Assembly (NCBI GenBank): GCA_002914805.1
Contig: JXTB01000294.1
Coordinates: 1 to 64,000 of the forward strand
Source: Parasponia andersonii
Lineage: Eukaryota; Streptophyta; Magnoliopsida; Rosales; Cannabaceae
Length of the DNA stretch: 64,000 nucleotides
Direction of reading: 5' to 3'
The notes beneath the pieces are model-generated. The model did not search any database, was not told the origin of the DNA, and was given only the letters and a program-made list of their open reading frames with translations. The first letter of the stretch is position 1. Each line of letters starts with the position of its first letter. Of the stretch, positions 1 to 12,528 are shown piece by piece. Position numbers and translations under genes: made by a program.

Positions 1-501
1 CGTGTATTTGCTCTGACTTCTATTCACTGTGACTTGTTTCTGCCCAGAATTGGTGATGGTTTCTTCGGAACATAGAGCCCCCTTTATATAGATTGTAGTG
101 ACCTTATGTCCCAAGGTTCCCTATGCCTCTAGGATCCTAATTGTATAAACGGGTAACTATACAATTGGGTAACATAAATTAAATAACAATACAATTAGAT
201 AACTACTCGAAAAGGATAACTTAGTTAATCGCAAATAGGAGTCTTCAGTTTCCCTTTCCTTGTAGGTTTCTTCCACAGCATTTACCTATTTCCCTCTTCT
301 TATAGGTTTCCTTTATAGTGTTTTCGTGTTTCCCTTTTCCTATAGGTTTCCTATTTGTTAAGGAAAACTGGACGGAGAAGGTCGCACAAAAACCTGCGGA
401 AGAGGTCGCATATAAGCATCACGGAGGAGGTCGCATATATCCTTCTTGGAGGAGGTCGCATATAATTCTTATGCGAACTTAGGATTTTAGACCGCACAAC
501 A
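1..501 (-). mobile_element. Partial LTR, family-A-like (left edge of window)
   Basis: This stretch has the layout of the family A LTRs read on the minus strand. A reversed TATA-like stretch (CTTTATATAG) lies near 92, followed by an AT-rich part, and then several copies of a GGAGGAGGTCGCATATA-type sub-repeat at 370-470. It ends in GACCGCACAACA, matching the conserved LTR terminus. Its sequence is well diverged from A1 and A2, so it is a related subfamily. The other end lies outside the window, so it may be a solo LTR or the edge of a longer element. It ends only 111 bases before the ATG of transporter copy 1. Confidence 0.7.
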
Positions 502-612
502 CCTATCAACAATTTAATAACGTCATAATGCACTGTCTTTTGACAATAAATTAAGTAACAAAAGAAACCATATGAAGCAATGATAGAAAGAAGAGACAGA
601 GGAGGGAGAGAA
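502..612 (+). promoter_or_regulatory. Remaining host leader of transporter copy 1
   Basis: Only 111 bases separate the LTR end from the likely ATG. They hold a purine-rich leader (GAGACAGAGGAGGGAGAG) also found before copies 4 and 5, so this part is ancestral. The rest of the original promoter appears to have been displaced by the LTR. An in-frame upstream ATG lies at 580. Confidence 0.45.
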
Positions 613-2385
613 ATGGCTGGCTTGGATTGTAGGAAAGAAGTTCTCTCGTTTACGGCCATGGCCTCAGTAGAGTTTGCCACTGTGGGCGTAAATACGTTGT
701 ACAAAGCAGCCTCTTTGAAGGGGTTGAGCTACTTTGTCTTTATTGCCTATTCTTCTGCTATAGGTGCTCTTGTTCTTCTCCCACTTCCCTTTATATTTCG
801 CAGGTAATGAACCGTCTCTTAAATCTCATGCTCATGAAATTTTGAGACAGACAGATCGTTAATTGTGTAGACTTGTGTATTTAATTGTGCAGAAGGGAGC
901 TTCCTTCGTTCCAGCTTTCTGTTCTTTACAGAATTGTCCTCCTTGGACTGATTGGGTATGAAATAATTTGCTTAGGTGATTTAATCCTATTTTCTTACAT
1001 ACTAATCCTTTTATATGTCTCGTATAACGCAGGTTTACATCCACTATATGTGCATTCTATACAGTTCACCAACTCTTGCCTCAGCTATCAGCAACTTAAC
1101 ACCTGCATTTACTTTCATACTGGCTGTCATTTTCAGGTTTTTCCTCTCTAGCTTCATCGTTGCTAGTTAAATTTTTCTTTCGTAAATGTCTTTTTGTGTC
1201 CTTATCATGTCCCTGCAACACCTTGATTACTAATTCTGTGTTTTAAAAGCGAAGGTTATGTTATAGCTTTGTGTGTTATCTTCTCTAGTGAGCTAATTTT
1301 ATTGTTTTGTTATGCTTTTATCAGAATGGAAAATCTGGACATACGAAGCTCAACAACTCAAATCAAAATCATTGGCACCATACTTGCAATATAGGGTGCA
1401 CTGGTAGCAGTTCTCTTCAAGGGCCCTACAATTGTTTCATCTGCATCTGCATCTCCTTCTCCACTACCATCCATTTCACTTCAGTACCTTCTGGGATCAT
1501 CACAACAAAATTGGGTCATAGGAGGCCTTGTACTAGCTTTCCACTACCTTCTGACCTCAATCTGGTGCATTCTTCAGGTAACTTGACTATAAAGTTACTT
1601 CATTTCTTGCTGCTGCAAATCAGAGGATTCATATGTACCAAATGTTGAAAAGTTCAAGCTATTATTGCATTTCAATTCTCTTTAGCACTTGACAGACCCA
1701 GGTGATGAGATTATACCCAGATGAGAAAGTTGTGGTACCGTTATACTTTCTCTGTGTGACTATTATTGCTGCACCAGTATGCTTTCTAGCCGAATCGGAT
1801 TTACGCTCTTGGAGTCTGAGGCCTGATATAACATTGGTCGCCGTTGTATTAGCAGTAAGAAACTATTTAATGGCATATAACACATCAGGTTTCTTGGATT
1901 ATGTATATGTTCAACTGGTTAAAGATTTCTCTTCTAATTTTCCTTTTCAGGGATGTTTTGGTCCAAACTTCGTCACCTTCGTCCACACGTGGGGTCTGCA
2001 CTTGAAGGGGCCTCTGTACGTCTCACTATTCAAGCCATTTTCAATTGCTATTGCAGCAGCTTTTGGTTTCATATTCCTTGCTGATGCTCTCTCTCTTGGG
2101 AGGTATATTATAACTATTAGTTCCAAGATAACAATAGCATGGACTTCATTCAATTTGCTACTTTATTTTAGACAACTCAAATGAACTCATTCTCCTGTTT
2201 CATTTTTGTCCTGATGACACTTTTCTGGTTTTGTTGGAGCAACTATATTACTAGTTGGGTTTTATGCTGTAATATGGGGAAAAGCTAAAGAAAAAGATAC
2301 TAAGGGTTGTGGATCAGATAGCCTGGGAGCCTCACCTGCTGGGAAGACCCCTTTGTTGCAGAGTTATAGAGCTGAAGATACATAG
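613..2385 (+). pseudogene. WAT1-related (UMAMIT/EamA) transporter, copy 1, decayed
   Basis: All seven exons can be placed by comparison with copy 5: 613-803, 893-955, 1033-1136, 1325-1577, 1696-1854, 1951-2102 and 2229-2385. Exons 1, 2, 5 and 6 have exactly the copy 5 lengths. Family signatures are clear: MAGLDCRKEV at the start, [19 protein letters not shown] in exon 3, GLHLKGPLYVSLFKPFSIAI in exon 6 and [18 protein letters not shown] in exon 7. Three lesions argue against function. Exon 3 is 10 bases shorter than in copy 5, shifting the frame. A TAG interrupts exon 4 at 1392-1394. The acceptor before exon 7 reads GG instead of AG at 2227-2228. The family consists of ten-helix plant membrane transporters for amino acids, auxin or related solutes. 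The substrate is not deducible. Confidence 0.8.
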
Positions 2386-2819
2386 AATGCAACATTCAAA
2401 TGAATACCGCCTGATTTACCTTTTTTTCTGTCTTTTGTTTGGTCCAAATCATGGTGCTAGCGGATTAAAGGAGATTAATTACCTTCTTTTCTTATCATTC
2501 TTAACCATGAAAATGTATTATGTGATTCAATAAGATTGTGGTTCATGAAAATGAAAGGAACTGAGGCTCATTTATGATCGTCAGCATAGCATGTTGATGA
2601 ATATCCTGAGTGTCCTAGTATATTCTTCATTATTTTAATTACCATGTAGTTGGTTGGGCAGTGCCATGATAAAACTGATTCTTTTCACTTTATATTGTAT
2701 ATTTCTTTCCCCTTATATGTTATGACATTCAAAGTTGTAGTAATTAAATAAAGCAACATGTGTCATAATGTTCTGTTTCAAAAAATAGCCAACTACCAAC
2801 TCAATTATGTCCTAGCTAG
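2386..2819. other. 3' flank of copy 1, no gene
   Basis: AT-rich non-coding sequence. It is recognisably homologous to the flanks of copies 2, 3 and 5 (for example CATGTAGTTGGTTGGGCAGT near 2643 matches about 24110), so it belongs to the ancestral duplicated unit. Possible polyadenylation-type AATAAA motifs occur. No coding sequence is seen. Confidence 0.6.
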
Positions 2820-3464
2820 TGCTGACAGAGATTTTGTCAACAATGAATTTAAGAAATTACAAAAAATTGCAAGATGTGACTTGTGTGTGAAAATGGTTAA
2901 TAAATCAAAGCAAGTAAAGAGACAAGAATTTTATAGTGGTTCAGCCCCAAAAAAGATGAGCCTACGTCCACTATTTTTCACTATTTTCTGGATAATTACA
3001 AGAGTTGCATTAAGTTTCAAAGTGAGAGTCGAAAGTACATAATGTATCCAGGAAGTAAAAGAGAGTCTCCAAGTTCTCAAAAAGAAGAAGAAGAAGAAGA
3101 TCATTGAACTCCCCTTATATAGGTGAGGGTAGCTCAATGTTTTCTAATTGTGAAAACAGGTAAATGTGTAATCAGAAAATATAATTTGAGTAACAATATA
3201 ACTGGATAATAATTTAAATGAAACAACCGGTCGATTTTCGAAAAGAAACTTTTGTTTTCCTTTATTTATAGATTACTCACTTGATGAAGCTTGATTTAGT
3301 TTCCTTTTCATTCTAATCGCACTCAACTCATTCAGAAGAGGTCGCATTTAACTTACTCGGAGGAAGTCGCACTTAATCTTACTCATGCGACCTGACACGT
3401 CCACTTGGTTGCTAACTTTCCCTTTTTGGCATTGACCAACATATTGATTTTAGACCACACAACA
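2820..3464 (-). repeat. 3' LTR of A1
   Basis: Matches 12529-13175 along its whole length at roughly 90 percent. It carries the (GAA)n stretch near 3083, a reversed TATATAAG-type box near 3113, and GGTCGCA-type sub-repeats near the terminus. A purine-tract-like sequence (read on the minus strand) abuts it at 3465-3485. Confidence 0.9.
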
Positions 3465-4090
3465 ATTGCCCCCAGCTCCAATAGTTCTTTAGGACAAAAT
3501 GGAGCTTTCTTCTCTTATGAGTGCGAGCTTAGAAAATGCGACATCACGACATAATCTTGAGATCTTCGAAGAGTCGCCAGTTCTCAAATCCCACCTTTCA
3601 GTACTATGCATACCTTTTCCTGACAGACAGAACCACGTGTCACCTTTTCTCAGAAGAATAGTAAAACTCGAGGAGACTTTTCCATTCTTGAGCAGATACG
3701 ATGATAGTGATGATGCCAGTTATTGTCTTAAATCAAGATATTTCAAAATTTGAAAATATACCAATTTAATTTTGGAAAATTAACTCCCGCATGAACTTCG
3801 GCTTTTAGATTTGAAAATTAAATACCTTGACCTACGACTGTGATTTGATGATTCTTGAGACATTTATCTATATCAAAAATCCATCCGTCTCTTCTTTAAA
3901 ACTCGAACCTTATCACCTCCTATTTCTCTCACTTCTGAAATCTGAAGAGTCCATAAGGCAAATCTTCCCGGCGTCCTTTTCTCTTTTGTAGCTCGCACAA
4001 ATTCATTATCTTCTCCGACGAAGTTATCACCATAATTCTTCAGACAGCATCTCGGTCCTTCAATCTTCGAAGAAAGATTAGTATATATCC

Positions 4091-4110
4091 TCTCTCTCTC
4101 TCTCTCTCTT
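4091..4110. repeat. CT microsatellite
   Basis: Short (CT)n run between the A1 3' LTR and its opposite-strand ORF, within the probable leader of that ORF. Confidence 0.8.
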
Positions 4111-4527
4111 ATTGGTCTTCAAGTTTTTAGAAAACTCTCATTTACAGATCTTATTTCTAGAAATAGGGACAAATCGTAGAGCCTAAATGCCCTGAACATA
4201 AACCCATCCTATATTCGGATGGACTGAAAAATGGGAATTTTTCAGAATTTCTCCATTTATTTATAGGATAGGCTATTTTTAGATGATTAATAGATGAACA
4301 CATAGAAGAATTTTAGGATCTGAAACCTTGATTTTTGAAAACCATAACCAGTCCAGTGACGAATTACCGAAGAGTTGCTCGAACAGTTTTTTATGAATCC
4401 GTAGATCGATTAGAAAAAATTCGATGGGCAATTTGTCGATACAATCCTAGGATGTGACCCCAAACTACTCGCATATAAATTCCTGATGCTCGCATAGGAC
4501 TAAACCCATCCATATTTCTTCTCTCAG

Positions 4528-6672
4528 ATGTCTAGTAGTGAGGATTTTAGGGAAGGGAATGCATTCTTAAGAGAATCTTCCAATATAAGCATTAGCTCTA
4601 TAAAACTCGAAGACTATCTTGAGCCAGAATCTGAAGTAGAAATGACCGAGGTCAGGCAAAGTAGTCCTTGCATAGGTGACCTTTCTTAAGACCAGTGGCT
4701 TCGGCATATTAGGGATGCCTCTGGATTCGTAACGGGTTATCAATATGTAGAGGAAGATTGGTCATGTACCAATATAAAGATGAGCTATTCAACAAACAAG
4801 CTCAGAAAGATCATATGCAACTACAAAATCGATGTCCCTCTTCGCCTTTCCACAAAGTTCAATCGACCACACACAGCTCCTCGCGAAATTAGCTCATTCT
4901 CATAAACAGTTCTAAAATGTTGTGTCCACCTCCCACTTCATTTATACATAAAATCAATTATCAATTATTATGGAGTTGTCCCTTTTTAACTAACCCCAAA
5001 CACATATAGATATATGGTAGGTCTATACATATTATACTATAAATTAGATTTAGAAGCCCCCTCTCCTGAAGAGTTCACTTAGTTCTACCAAGTGAAATCA
5101 AACCCATAAGATTTTGGCTTCTTCTATATGAGCAAGTGATCGAACCAATCAATAAAAACTATCTACGGGGTCCACAACAACATGGGAAAATAGAAAAATT
5201 TATTTTTCTACTTTAACTACGCGGATAATGACTTCTTTCAGAACCTTGGTAAGTAACTTTTAGCTTATTGCTTTCTCTACATAAATATATTATTTTGATC
5301 GCATTCATATGTCATTGCAGATAATAGGGAATGACCAGGACAATCTAAAGAGCAGCTCGCAAGAGTGTGTAAAATAAACAACCTTCCAATCAAAGAATTT
5401 TATTGAAAGAGGCTTGGAACGACCAAGAACTTAGTTGCTTGCAGACTGGTTCCAAGGGGAGCTGCCATTCCAGATTCTGCTAACCGTCTAACCAAACCCT
5501 CGAGCTCGAAGAAGAAGCTGAGGAAACAGAGGAAAAGGGTGCCTCGTCTTCCAAACGTAGGAAACAAAAAGTACCTGCCACTCCTATAGTCTTGGAACCA
5601 TCATCTTCAGAAGGTGCATTACCACCAATTTCTTAGCAGCAAGATGGTAGTTATTTTTCTTTTCTTTTTGTCACATTATACACCTCACATGCTAATCAAT
5701 CATATTTGTATAGAAATGGCAATTGACAGTGGACTGTGAGTACTGCTTCAACTCTGGGTTAATGGCAAAGTCCAAGACACCAGAGAGCACAACCCTTTCT
5801 TCGACGAAAGAGAAATAGAAGGTTGATACTTCAAAGAAACAAAAAGTCACCTTCAAGGATATCCCGACAAGCTCGCCTCCTCCTTAGCCTCCAAAAACTA
5901 CAAGCCAACCTGAGTCATCCAAGGAGATGGCCACTTTTTATGAAGGACCGAGCCAAGCCGATAAGGACGAGGAGCTTTTCGCACTCCTTCACCAATTGCC
6001 AGAAAAAACAAGCATGAGCGCGGTCTTCATCGACCGTTTCACTTCTAAGGATGGCTAGGAGAGGATGAAGTAATGACCAGCCAAGATCGCCTTCAGTTCT
6101 AAATTGAGGATGTTGGCAAATGTAATCATCTTCTATCTTCACTCTTCAACGCACTTTTCTGGTATTGATGTGTGTTATATTTTTAGACCGCTGCAGCTAC
6201 TGTCTTAATGCATAACCCAATCCTTGAATGCATGGAAAAGGCTGAAAAAGTTGAAGAAATAACCCAAGTATTCGAGGACTCGGAGAAGGCTCATGAGGAA
6301 GAGAGAAAATCCTTCGAATTGGAGAATCAATAGCTGTGCGAGGGTCTGACCAAGGAAAAGCTCGAAAAGGAGAAGCTCAAGGAGAAAATTAAAGAACTTG
6401 AGAAGACTATCTCCGAGCATCCAGATATTCTAAAGGAGATAACAACAGAGGCAGCTCACAAGGGTATAGAAGAGTTCAAGGCCACTGAAGGCAAAGAGCT
6501 CGAAGAAAAAGCTAGTGACATCGCCTCGTCGACCATAATATATAATATCTTTTGTGAGAATCTGGATTTAGACTTTTCCATCCTCGGTAAAGATGTGGTC
6601 GAGCATGTCCAGAGTTGGAAGGAAGCCGAAGCTACCAAAACTGGAGACGGTGGAGTGAGCACGTCTGCATAG
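4528..6672 (+). pseudogene. Opposite-strand ORF of A1 (PF04195-like), decayed
   Basis: Runs opposite to gag-pol. The first part is acidic and serine-rich. It is followed by a region matching A2 20302-20811 with features such as HPYIKSI-type, YYGVVPF and NTYRYMVGLYIL, which resembles the Pfam PF04195 'putative gypsy type transposon' domain. An intron-like break follows, with a GTAAGT donor near 5249 and TTGCAG acceptor ending at 5320, in the same place as in A2. The C-terminal part, about 6200-6660, is rich in E, K and L with a coiled-coil look and ends in STSA, as in A2. It is broken several times. Function is unknown. Confidence 0.65.
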
Positions 6673-7323
6673 CTTTTATATATTTTTTAAAGTTTCAGAA
6701 CAATGCGGGCTTGACCTTTTTTTTTTTTCGTAATACATTGCTTGCATACAGGTGCGAGCTTTTATAAATGAATGCTTTCTTGTCAGACGTTTATTTCTGT
6801 AAAACAATTAAAATACTTCATTGTAATATAAAGATGCATAATTTAACCAAGTAGTCAAATTACTAAGTGACTGATCGGTATGCTACTGCGATTCAAATTC
6901 AACTAACTTAAAGCGGGTTTTAAGTGTTAGGATATGTTAGGTCGCTTAAGAAAACAATAAGTATGAGTGATGTGAACTCAATATTATTTTTCAAAAGTTC
7001 CATGGCAAAATATAATATAGAAATATATCACACCGAACAATGAACGTTTTGCTTAGTTACTTTGTTGTTCAAGGAGAGAAATTGCGTAATACAATATGCT
7101 ATGGCATGAAGCGAGGAGAAAATCCTAAGATTTTTAGAAATTTTAGAAATTTGGTGATCTAAAATTCCAACCCCTCTAAATGAACGTTTGCATAGTCTCT
7201 TAGGAAGTAAGTAGGAGATAACATTCTAATCCCACTGCCCCCCAAGTTTTATGGTGTTCGAAGACTGCCATAAAACTATAAAAGATGAACCAAATTGAGT
7301 AATCGAAGAGAGGATCTCCTTAT

Positions 7324-7447
7324 TGATGATGACGAATGACGAATAACAAATGATGAATAATGAATGACGAATAATGAATAACGAATAATGAATGATGAAT
7401 AAAAGAATATATCTTTATTGACGAATGACGACAAATGACGAATACAA
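7324..7447. repeat. Short tandem repeats in A1 (GATGAATAA / GACGAATAA type)
   Basis: About a dozen imperfect 9-12 base units of the form ATGACGAATAATGAATGAC, lying just beyond the integrase end of A1. A2 has a related but different repeat at the same structural position (18420-18541). Confidence 0.8.
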
Positions 7448-7499
7448 GATGCCTCCAAGTCATCGAAAATATATGAAGATATACATGAAGATTTACTGA

Positions 7500-10415
7500 T
7501 AATAGCGACGAAGTTGTTCTGTATTCCAAGCATGCTCTATCTTTTGTTCACCAGTGCAAGCTAACTTATATGTCCCAGGTCGAATAACGGCATCAATAAC
7601 ATACAGTCCTTCCCAAGAGGGTCCAAATATACTAGCACCGTACTCTTTATTATTAGGTAGAACTTGCCGAAGAACAAGATCACCAACTTCAAATCCCCTT
7701 CTTCTGAATTAAGAGTTATAATATCGAGCAGTGCGATATTGATATAATGCGATCCGAAGTTGAGACTGCTTGCGCCTTTCTTCTAAAAGATCGAGCTCAA
7801 TCCTCATTAGTGCATTGTTATGATCTTGCTCATAGGTAGACCGTCGTAGAGAGCTCGCACTAATTTCTACTAGAACCATTGCTTTGTATCCATAAGCTAA
7901 AGATAATGGACTCTCTCTAGTAGTAGTTCGTTGAGTGGTGCAATAAGCCCATAGTACTTCAGGGAGTACTTCTGGCCAAGCTCCTTTGTGCTCTTCTAGC
8001 TTTGTCTTTATGTTCTATTTGAGTATTTTGTTTATAGCTTCAACCTGCCTATTGGCTTGTGGATGAACAACAGTGGAGAAATTCTTCTTGATGCCTAAGT
8101 TGTTGCGGAAGTTACGGAACTCATCGCAATCAAATTATTTCCCATTATCAGAAATTATAGCATGCGGTATACCATAACGGCAAATTATAGATTTGTAAAC
8201 AAAATCTATCATCTTCTTTGCAGAAATGGTACTCAAGGCATCAGCTTTTGTCCACTTGGTAAAATAATCGACTGCGACTACTGCATACTTTAATTTACCT
8301 CATGCCAATAGAAGCATTCTAATAATATCAATTCCCTATATTGCAAATAGCCATGGACTAGTCATTGGAGTTAGAGGAACAGGTGGCATTCTAGGAATAG
8401 TCGCAAATCATTGGCATTTGTCACACCTCCTAGCAAATTCTATTGTATCCTTCTTCATAGTTGGCAAAAAATACCCTTGTCTGAGAACCTTGTTCGCAAG
8501 TGCCTGCCCCCCTGAATGGTTTCCGCATATTCCTTTGTGAAGTTCCCTCATAATGTAGTGTGCTTTTTCTTCATCGACACAAAATAATAACGGCGAACTA
8601 AAACTTCTTTGATAAAGCTTCTCATCATAGATGACATAGTGAGCTGCCTTCATTTGAAGTCATTTTGCATAATCTTACTTTTGGGGAGATCGCTATTTTA
8701 TATATACTTCATTATAAGATCTATCTACGATGGTTTTTTGTCAACCGACATGGCTATTTGGGGCTCTACTTCGATACTTGGTTTTGTAAGAAATTCAACA
8801 GGAACCACCTTTAGTAATTCGGCATCTTTTGTTAAGGCGAGCTTAGCTAGAGCATCTGCCCGAGTATTTTTAATGCGAGGAAGAAGTTGAATGTTATAGG
8901 CAGTAAATGTCGAGAACAGTCTTTGTACCTCCTATAAGTAAGCCATCATTCTCTCTCCTCTTGCTTGATAATCGCCGATCACTTGACAAATGATTAGCTG
9001 GAAATCATTGTATATCTCAATCATTTTGACCTTCATTTCTTGTGCGAGCTTTAGCCTAGCTATCAGTGCTTCATATTCTGCCTCATTATTCGACGCTAGA
9101 AATTTGAAGTAAAGTGTATAATGAATATTATGCCCTTTAAGACTAATTAGTACTAAGTCCATACTGGCTCCATTCTCGTTTGACGATCCATTGACGTAAA
9201 ATTTCCACAATCTTGATAAATTTGCTGCAGATTTTTCGATCACTTCTGTGGGACGATTCATGACATCATCGTATTGACAAGACGCTGATAAATCGTTCCT
9301 GCGTTGATGAGTCCAAAGGGCATCTTCTTATAGCATTACAATCCTCGGTCAGTTATGAACGAAGTATGCTCCTCATCTAGCTCGTACATGGAGATTTGAT
9401 TGTATATAGAATATGCGTCCATGAAGCTTAAGAGTTCATGCCCCGATGTTGCATCTATAAGTTGGTCGATTCTCGGAAGGGGAAAACTGTCCTTCGGGCA
9501 TGCTTTGTTGAGGTCGGTGAAATCGATACAAGTTCACCACTTCCCATTGGGTTTCTTTACTAAAACTGGGTTTGCAAGCCAGTTTGGGTAGAAAGATTCC
9601 CTGATGAATCTAATTTCGAGCAACTTCTCTACCTCTTCTTTCAATGTGACGTAGTATTCTGGATTCATGGCTCTTTTTTTTTGCCGTACAGGCTTATTCG
9701 TTGTATCTATATTGAGGTGATGACACATGATATTCAGATCAATTTCCACCATATCCGAATGTTGCCATGTGAAGATATCCAAGTTTGATTTTAGAAAAGC
9801 AATCAATAAAGCTCACACGAGTTCTTGAAGCTTTTCTCTAATTTTTAGAACTTTCAAAGATCTATCAATCGGTAAATCTTCCAAGTTTTCTATAGGTCTA
9901 GTCTTGACCTCTCCATCGACTTCTCAAGGATCAAGGTCTTCGATTAACGTTTTGCCTGACGTTTCTCCTAACGCTTCCCTTGATGCTTCACCTTGTAGTT
10001 CGACCATCATTGTGCGAGGTGTCATATCTTTTGTTGTGAGCTTTATTGAATTATTATAACAAGTCCTCACGTCATATTGGTTAACTTGCACTTTGCCTAC
10101 TCCATGTTGAATTGGGAACTTCATAGCAAGGTGGTAGATTGAAGAAATTGCTCGAAGTTCCCTCAGTATTAGTCTTCCTAGTATAACATTAAGTGTAGAG
10201 GGACAATCCAAAACTAAGAATTGTGTTATTACCGTTGAAACCCTAGGATAGGTTCCAATGTTGACCATTAACTCAATCATGCCCCTAGGCATTATACTGT
10301 TACTAGTAAGTCCATAAAGTGGAGTGACAGTGGGCTTTAGGTCCCTTTCACTCAACCCCATCTTTTTAAAGGCGTCATAGTACAGGATGTCGACGGCGCT
10401 TCCATTATCGACCAA
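7500..10415 (-). pseudogene. A1 pol remnant: protease, RT part, RNase H, integrase
   Basis: Read on the minus strand. The protease region (9924-10415) has the VDNGSAVDILYYDAFKKMGL signature. Next comes N-terminal reverse transcriptase (9534-9806, with ANPVLVKKPNGKW). RNase H follows (8932-9261, with FYVNGSSNENG and SNNEAEYEALIA). The integrase zinc-binding part lies at 8408-8653 (HKGICGNHSGGQ, CDKCQ), followed by the core and a C-terminal RRKGFEVGDLVLRQ-type stretch near 7700. The order protease-RT-RNase H-integrase is that of Ty3/gypsy. Only part of the reverse transcriptase is recognisable. Broken. Confidence 0.85.
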
Positions 10416-10559
10416 TACTTATTATAGCTACGTGCTTTCATAGTTGATCTTTATGATCAACGCATCATTGTGCGGGTAATGGACCTCTCTGGCATCCTGC
10501 TCTGTGAAGGTAATATCCATATCCAGTACCCGTTGAAGCTTTCGTGATCGCTACTCAAG

Positions 10560-12466
10560 ATGCATGACATTAGTTAATGGTTGCTGTCATACTTCTCGTG
10601 TGTACCTATCTTGCACACTCTTGAAATCTCTACCAACATTTGGTCCTATAAAATAGTCCACACCTCGCGTTAAATTTCTGGAAGTCGCTATCGGATTTCT
10701 TCTTGCCTTTCATTATTCTGTTTAGTGTACTGCCACAGCCGCCCTTCTTTAATTAATCTTTCAATTTCATCTTTTAAGGAAAAGCAGTTATTGGTATCGT
10801 GTCCAATGTCATTGTGATACCAGCAGAACTTGTTGGGATGGCGCCTCACTCTATCTCTTTTTATCAATTTTGGTTGACGATATCACTCCTGCTGTTTTGT
10901 GACCGCATTGATATGATCTATGGGTGCGTTCAGTTCAATATGGTTGTTGAACCTCATAGGAGCTTTTGGAATCTCTTGTTTTTTCTGTTTGGGCTGCTTC
11001 TCAGTCGATCGTTACTCCTTTTATTCAACTTCTTATTATTATCGTTGTTGTTCGTGGTCGCATCTTTAGCAGTATCTTTTCCTCCTCCCTTTGTCGTCTT
11101 ATGAAAATTCTCGCATGAAGATTCCACCCTTAGATGTAGACCAACTCTTCGATAGAAGTCTTCAAGGGTTCTGCATTCTCATTCAAATAACTCTTCCCAG
11201 AGTTTAGTCTCTATCGTACTCTAGCTATTATTAGAATTAAAACTCCTCCTTCAGGTGGGTTGTTGACCTTTACCAACTCTGAGGTAAAGCGATTTAGGTA
11301 AGAATGTATAGTTTCTTCTAGACCTAGCTGAATAGCAGACAGACTGACTAGTAGAACAATAAAATTCTTCGCAGCCTCAAATTGCCTCAAGAACGCAGTC
11401 TGAAGCTGTTGCCAGGATGAGATTGAACTAGACTTGAGTCCTCGAAGCCACTTCTTTGCTGCTCCTGTGAGAGTTACAGCAAAGCATCTGCTACGTGTGA
11501 GATCATCGACACGATGAAGTTCCATCAGGTCGCTGAAGTGATCCATATGGTCCTACAGATCAATTTTTCCATCAAAAGTGTTTATGGTGAGAAGTTTGAA
11601 TCTAGCAGGTAAGGCAGCAGCTTGAACCTCCTCGCTGAATGGCAATTGATGATACCCATCAGCGAGCTCATCGTCTTAGCCAGCAAGTGCATCTAACACG
11701 ATACTTAAATTATAAACATCGACGTTCAGAGGGAATACATTATCTCTTACTAGTGGTAGGAGTGGTCTTTGGTCGTTGTCACGATATAAGGTGGGTTGGT
11801 CAAGCAGGGTCTACTGCGACTTTTGTAGAGATTCCAATGAAATAGTGCGACGAGATCGACTTCGGTCGTTATGATGCGATATGGATCGCTCCTGACTATG
11901 TCGCTGTTCTAGATGTTGTCTCAGGTCTGCAAGATTCTGTCGAGACTCCCTACTAATCCTTTCAAAAAAGCTCCTCGATTGACGTTTTTGCTCATTGTTT
12001 AGACAATTACAAGTGACGATTGCTCCTAAGAAGGTTGTCCATTATCACGATCAGTGCTCGAATTTTCAGTATCAGATTCCAGAGGCAAGTCTACAACCTT
12101 GCCTTTTCCCTTGGAGGTGCGATCTCCATGACGCTCCTGCTGGGCTTTATGCTGGTCGCGGTTCTCTATCTCTAGGATCTAAATTCCTCTCTTAGGTTGC
12201 TGAGCAGGACGTTCTCTGGGATGTTCATGCTATAGTGGAGTCACCATCTATCCCTCAGCAAGTCATCGTAGAGAGTCATTAATCTGACTAGTGATTTGTT
12301 AAAAGTTCACCAGTACTTCCTCCATGCGATCCTGTCTCTGGACAATATTTTCTGGCGCGGTCACGGTAGATTGATCCTAAGCAGGATCTACTAGTGTAGC
12401 AGCAATTCTTTGAGGTTGGTTTTGGCTAGTTCCAGTATTTTTGGTAGTATTTCTGGTGTTTGCCAT
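10560..12466 (-). pseudogene. A1 gag remnant
   Basis: Starts at the MANTRNTT-like N-terminus (ATG read on minus at 12466), which matches the gag start of A2 at 15286. The conserved capsid-like core lies at 11211-11546 (MDHFSDLMELHRVDDLTRSRCF, GAAKKWLRGLKSSSISSWQQL). A zinc-knuckle-like stretch (HNDIGHDTNNC) lies near 10800. Gag packages the element RNA in virus-like particles. Broken several times. Confidence 0.8.
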
Positions 12467-12528
12467 TATTGAAAGAAGTGGAATTTGATAAACTTTTCTG
12501 CTGGAATAGCCCTCCTTCTAACGCCAAT

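Noticed and set aside
2820-2820. Exact target duplication for A1
   Set aside because: GCTAG before the element and AGTAC after it do not match. Flank homology with copy 2 supports insertion near this point, but the duplication is not visible.
3499-3753. 84-codon plus-strand open frame just inside the A1 3' LTR
   Set aside because: It lies before the antisense ORF in a region whose A2 counterpart is not open in the same frame. It is probably leader sequence, not a gene.
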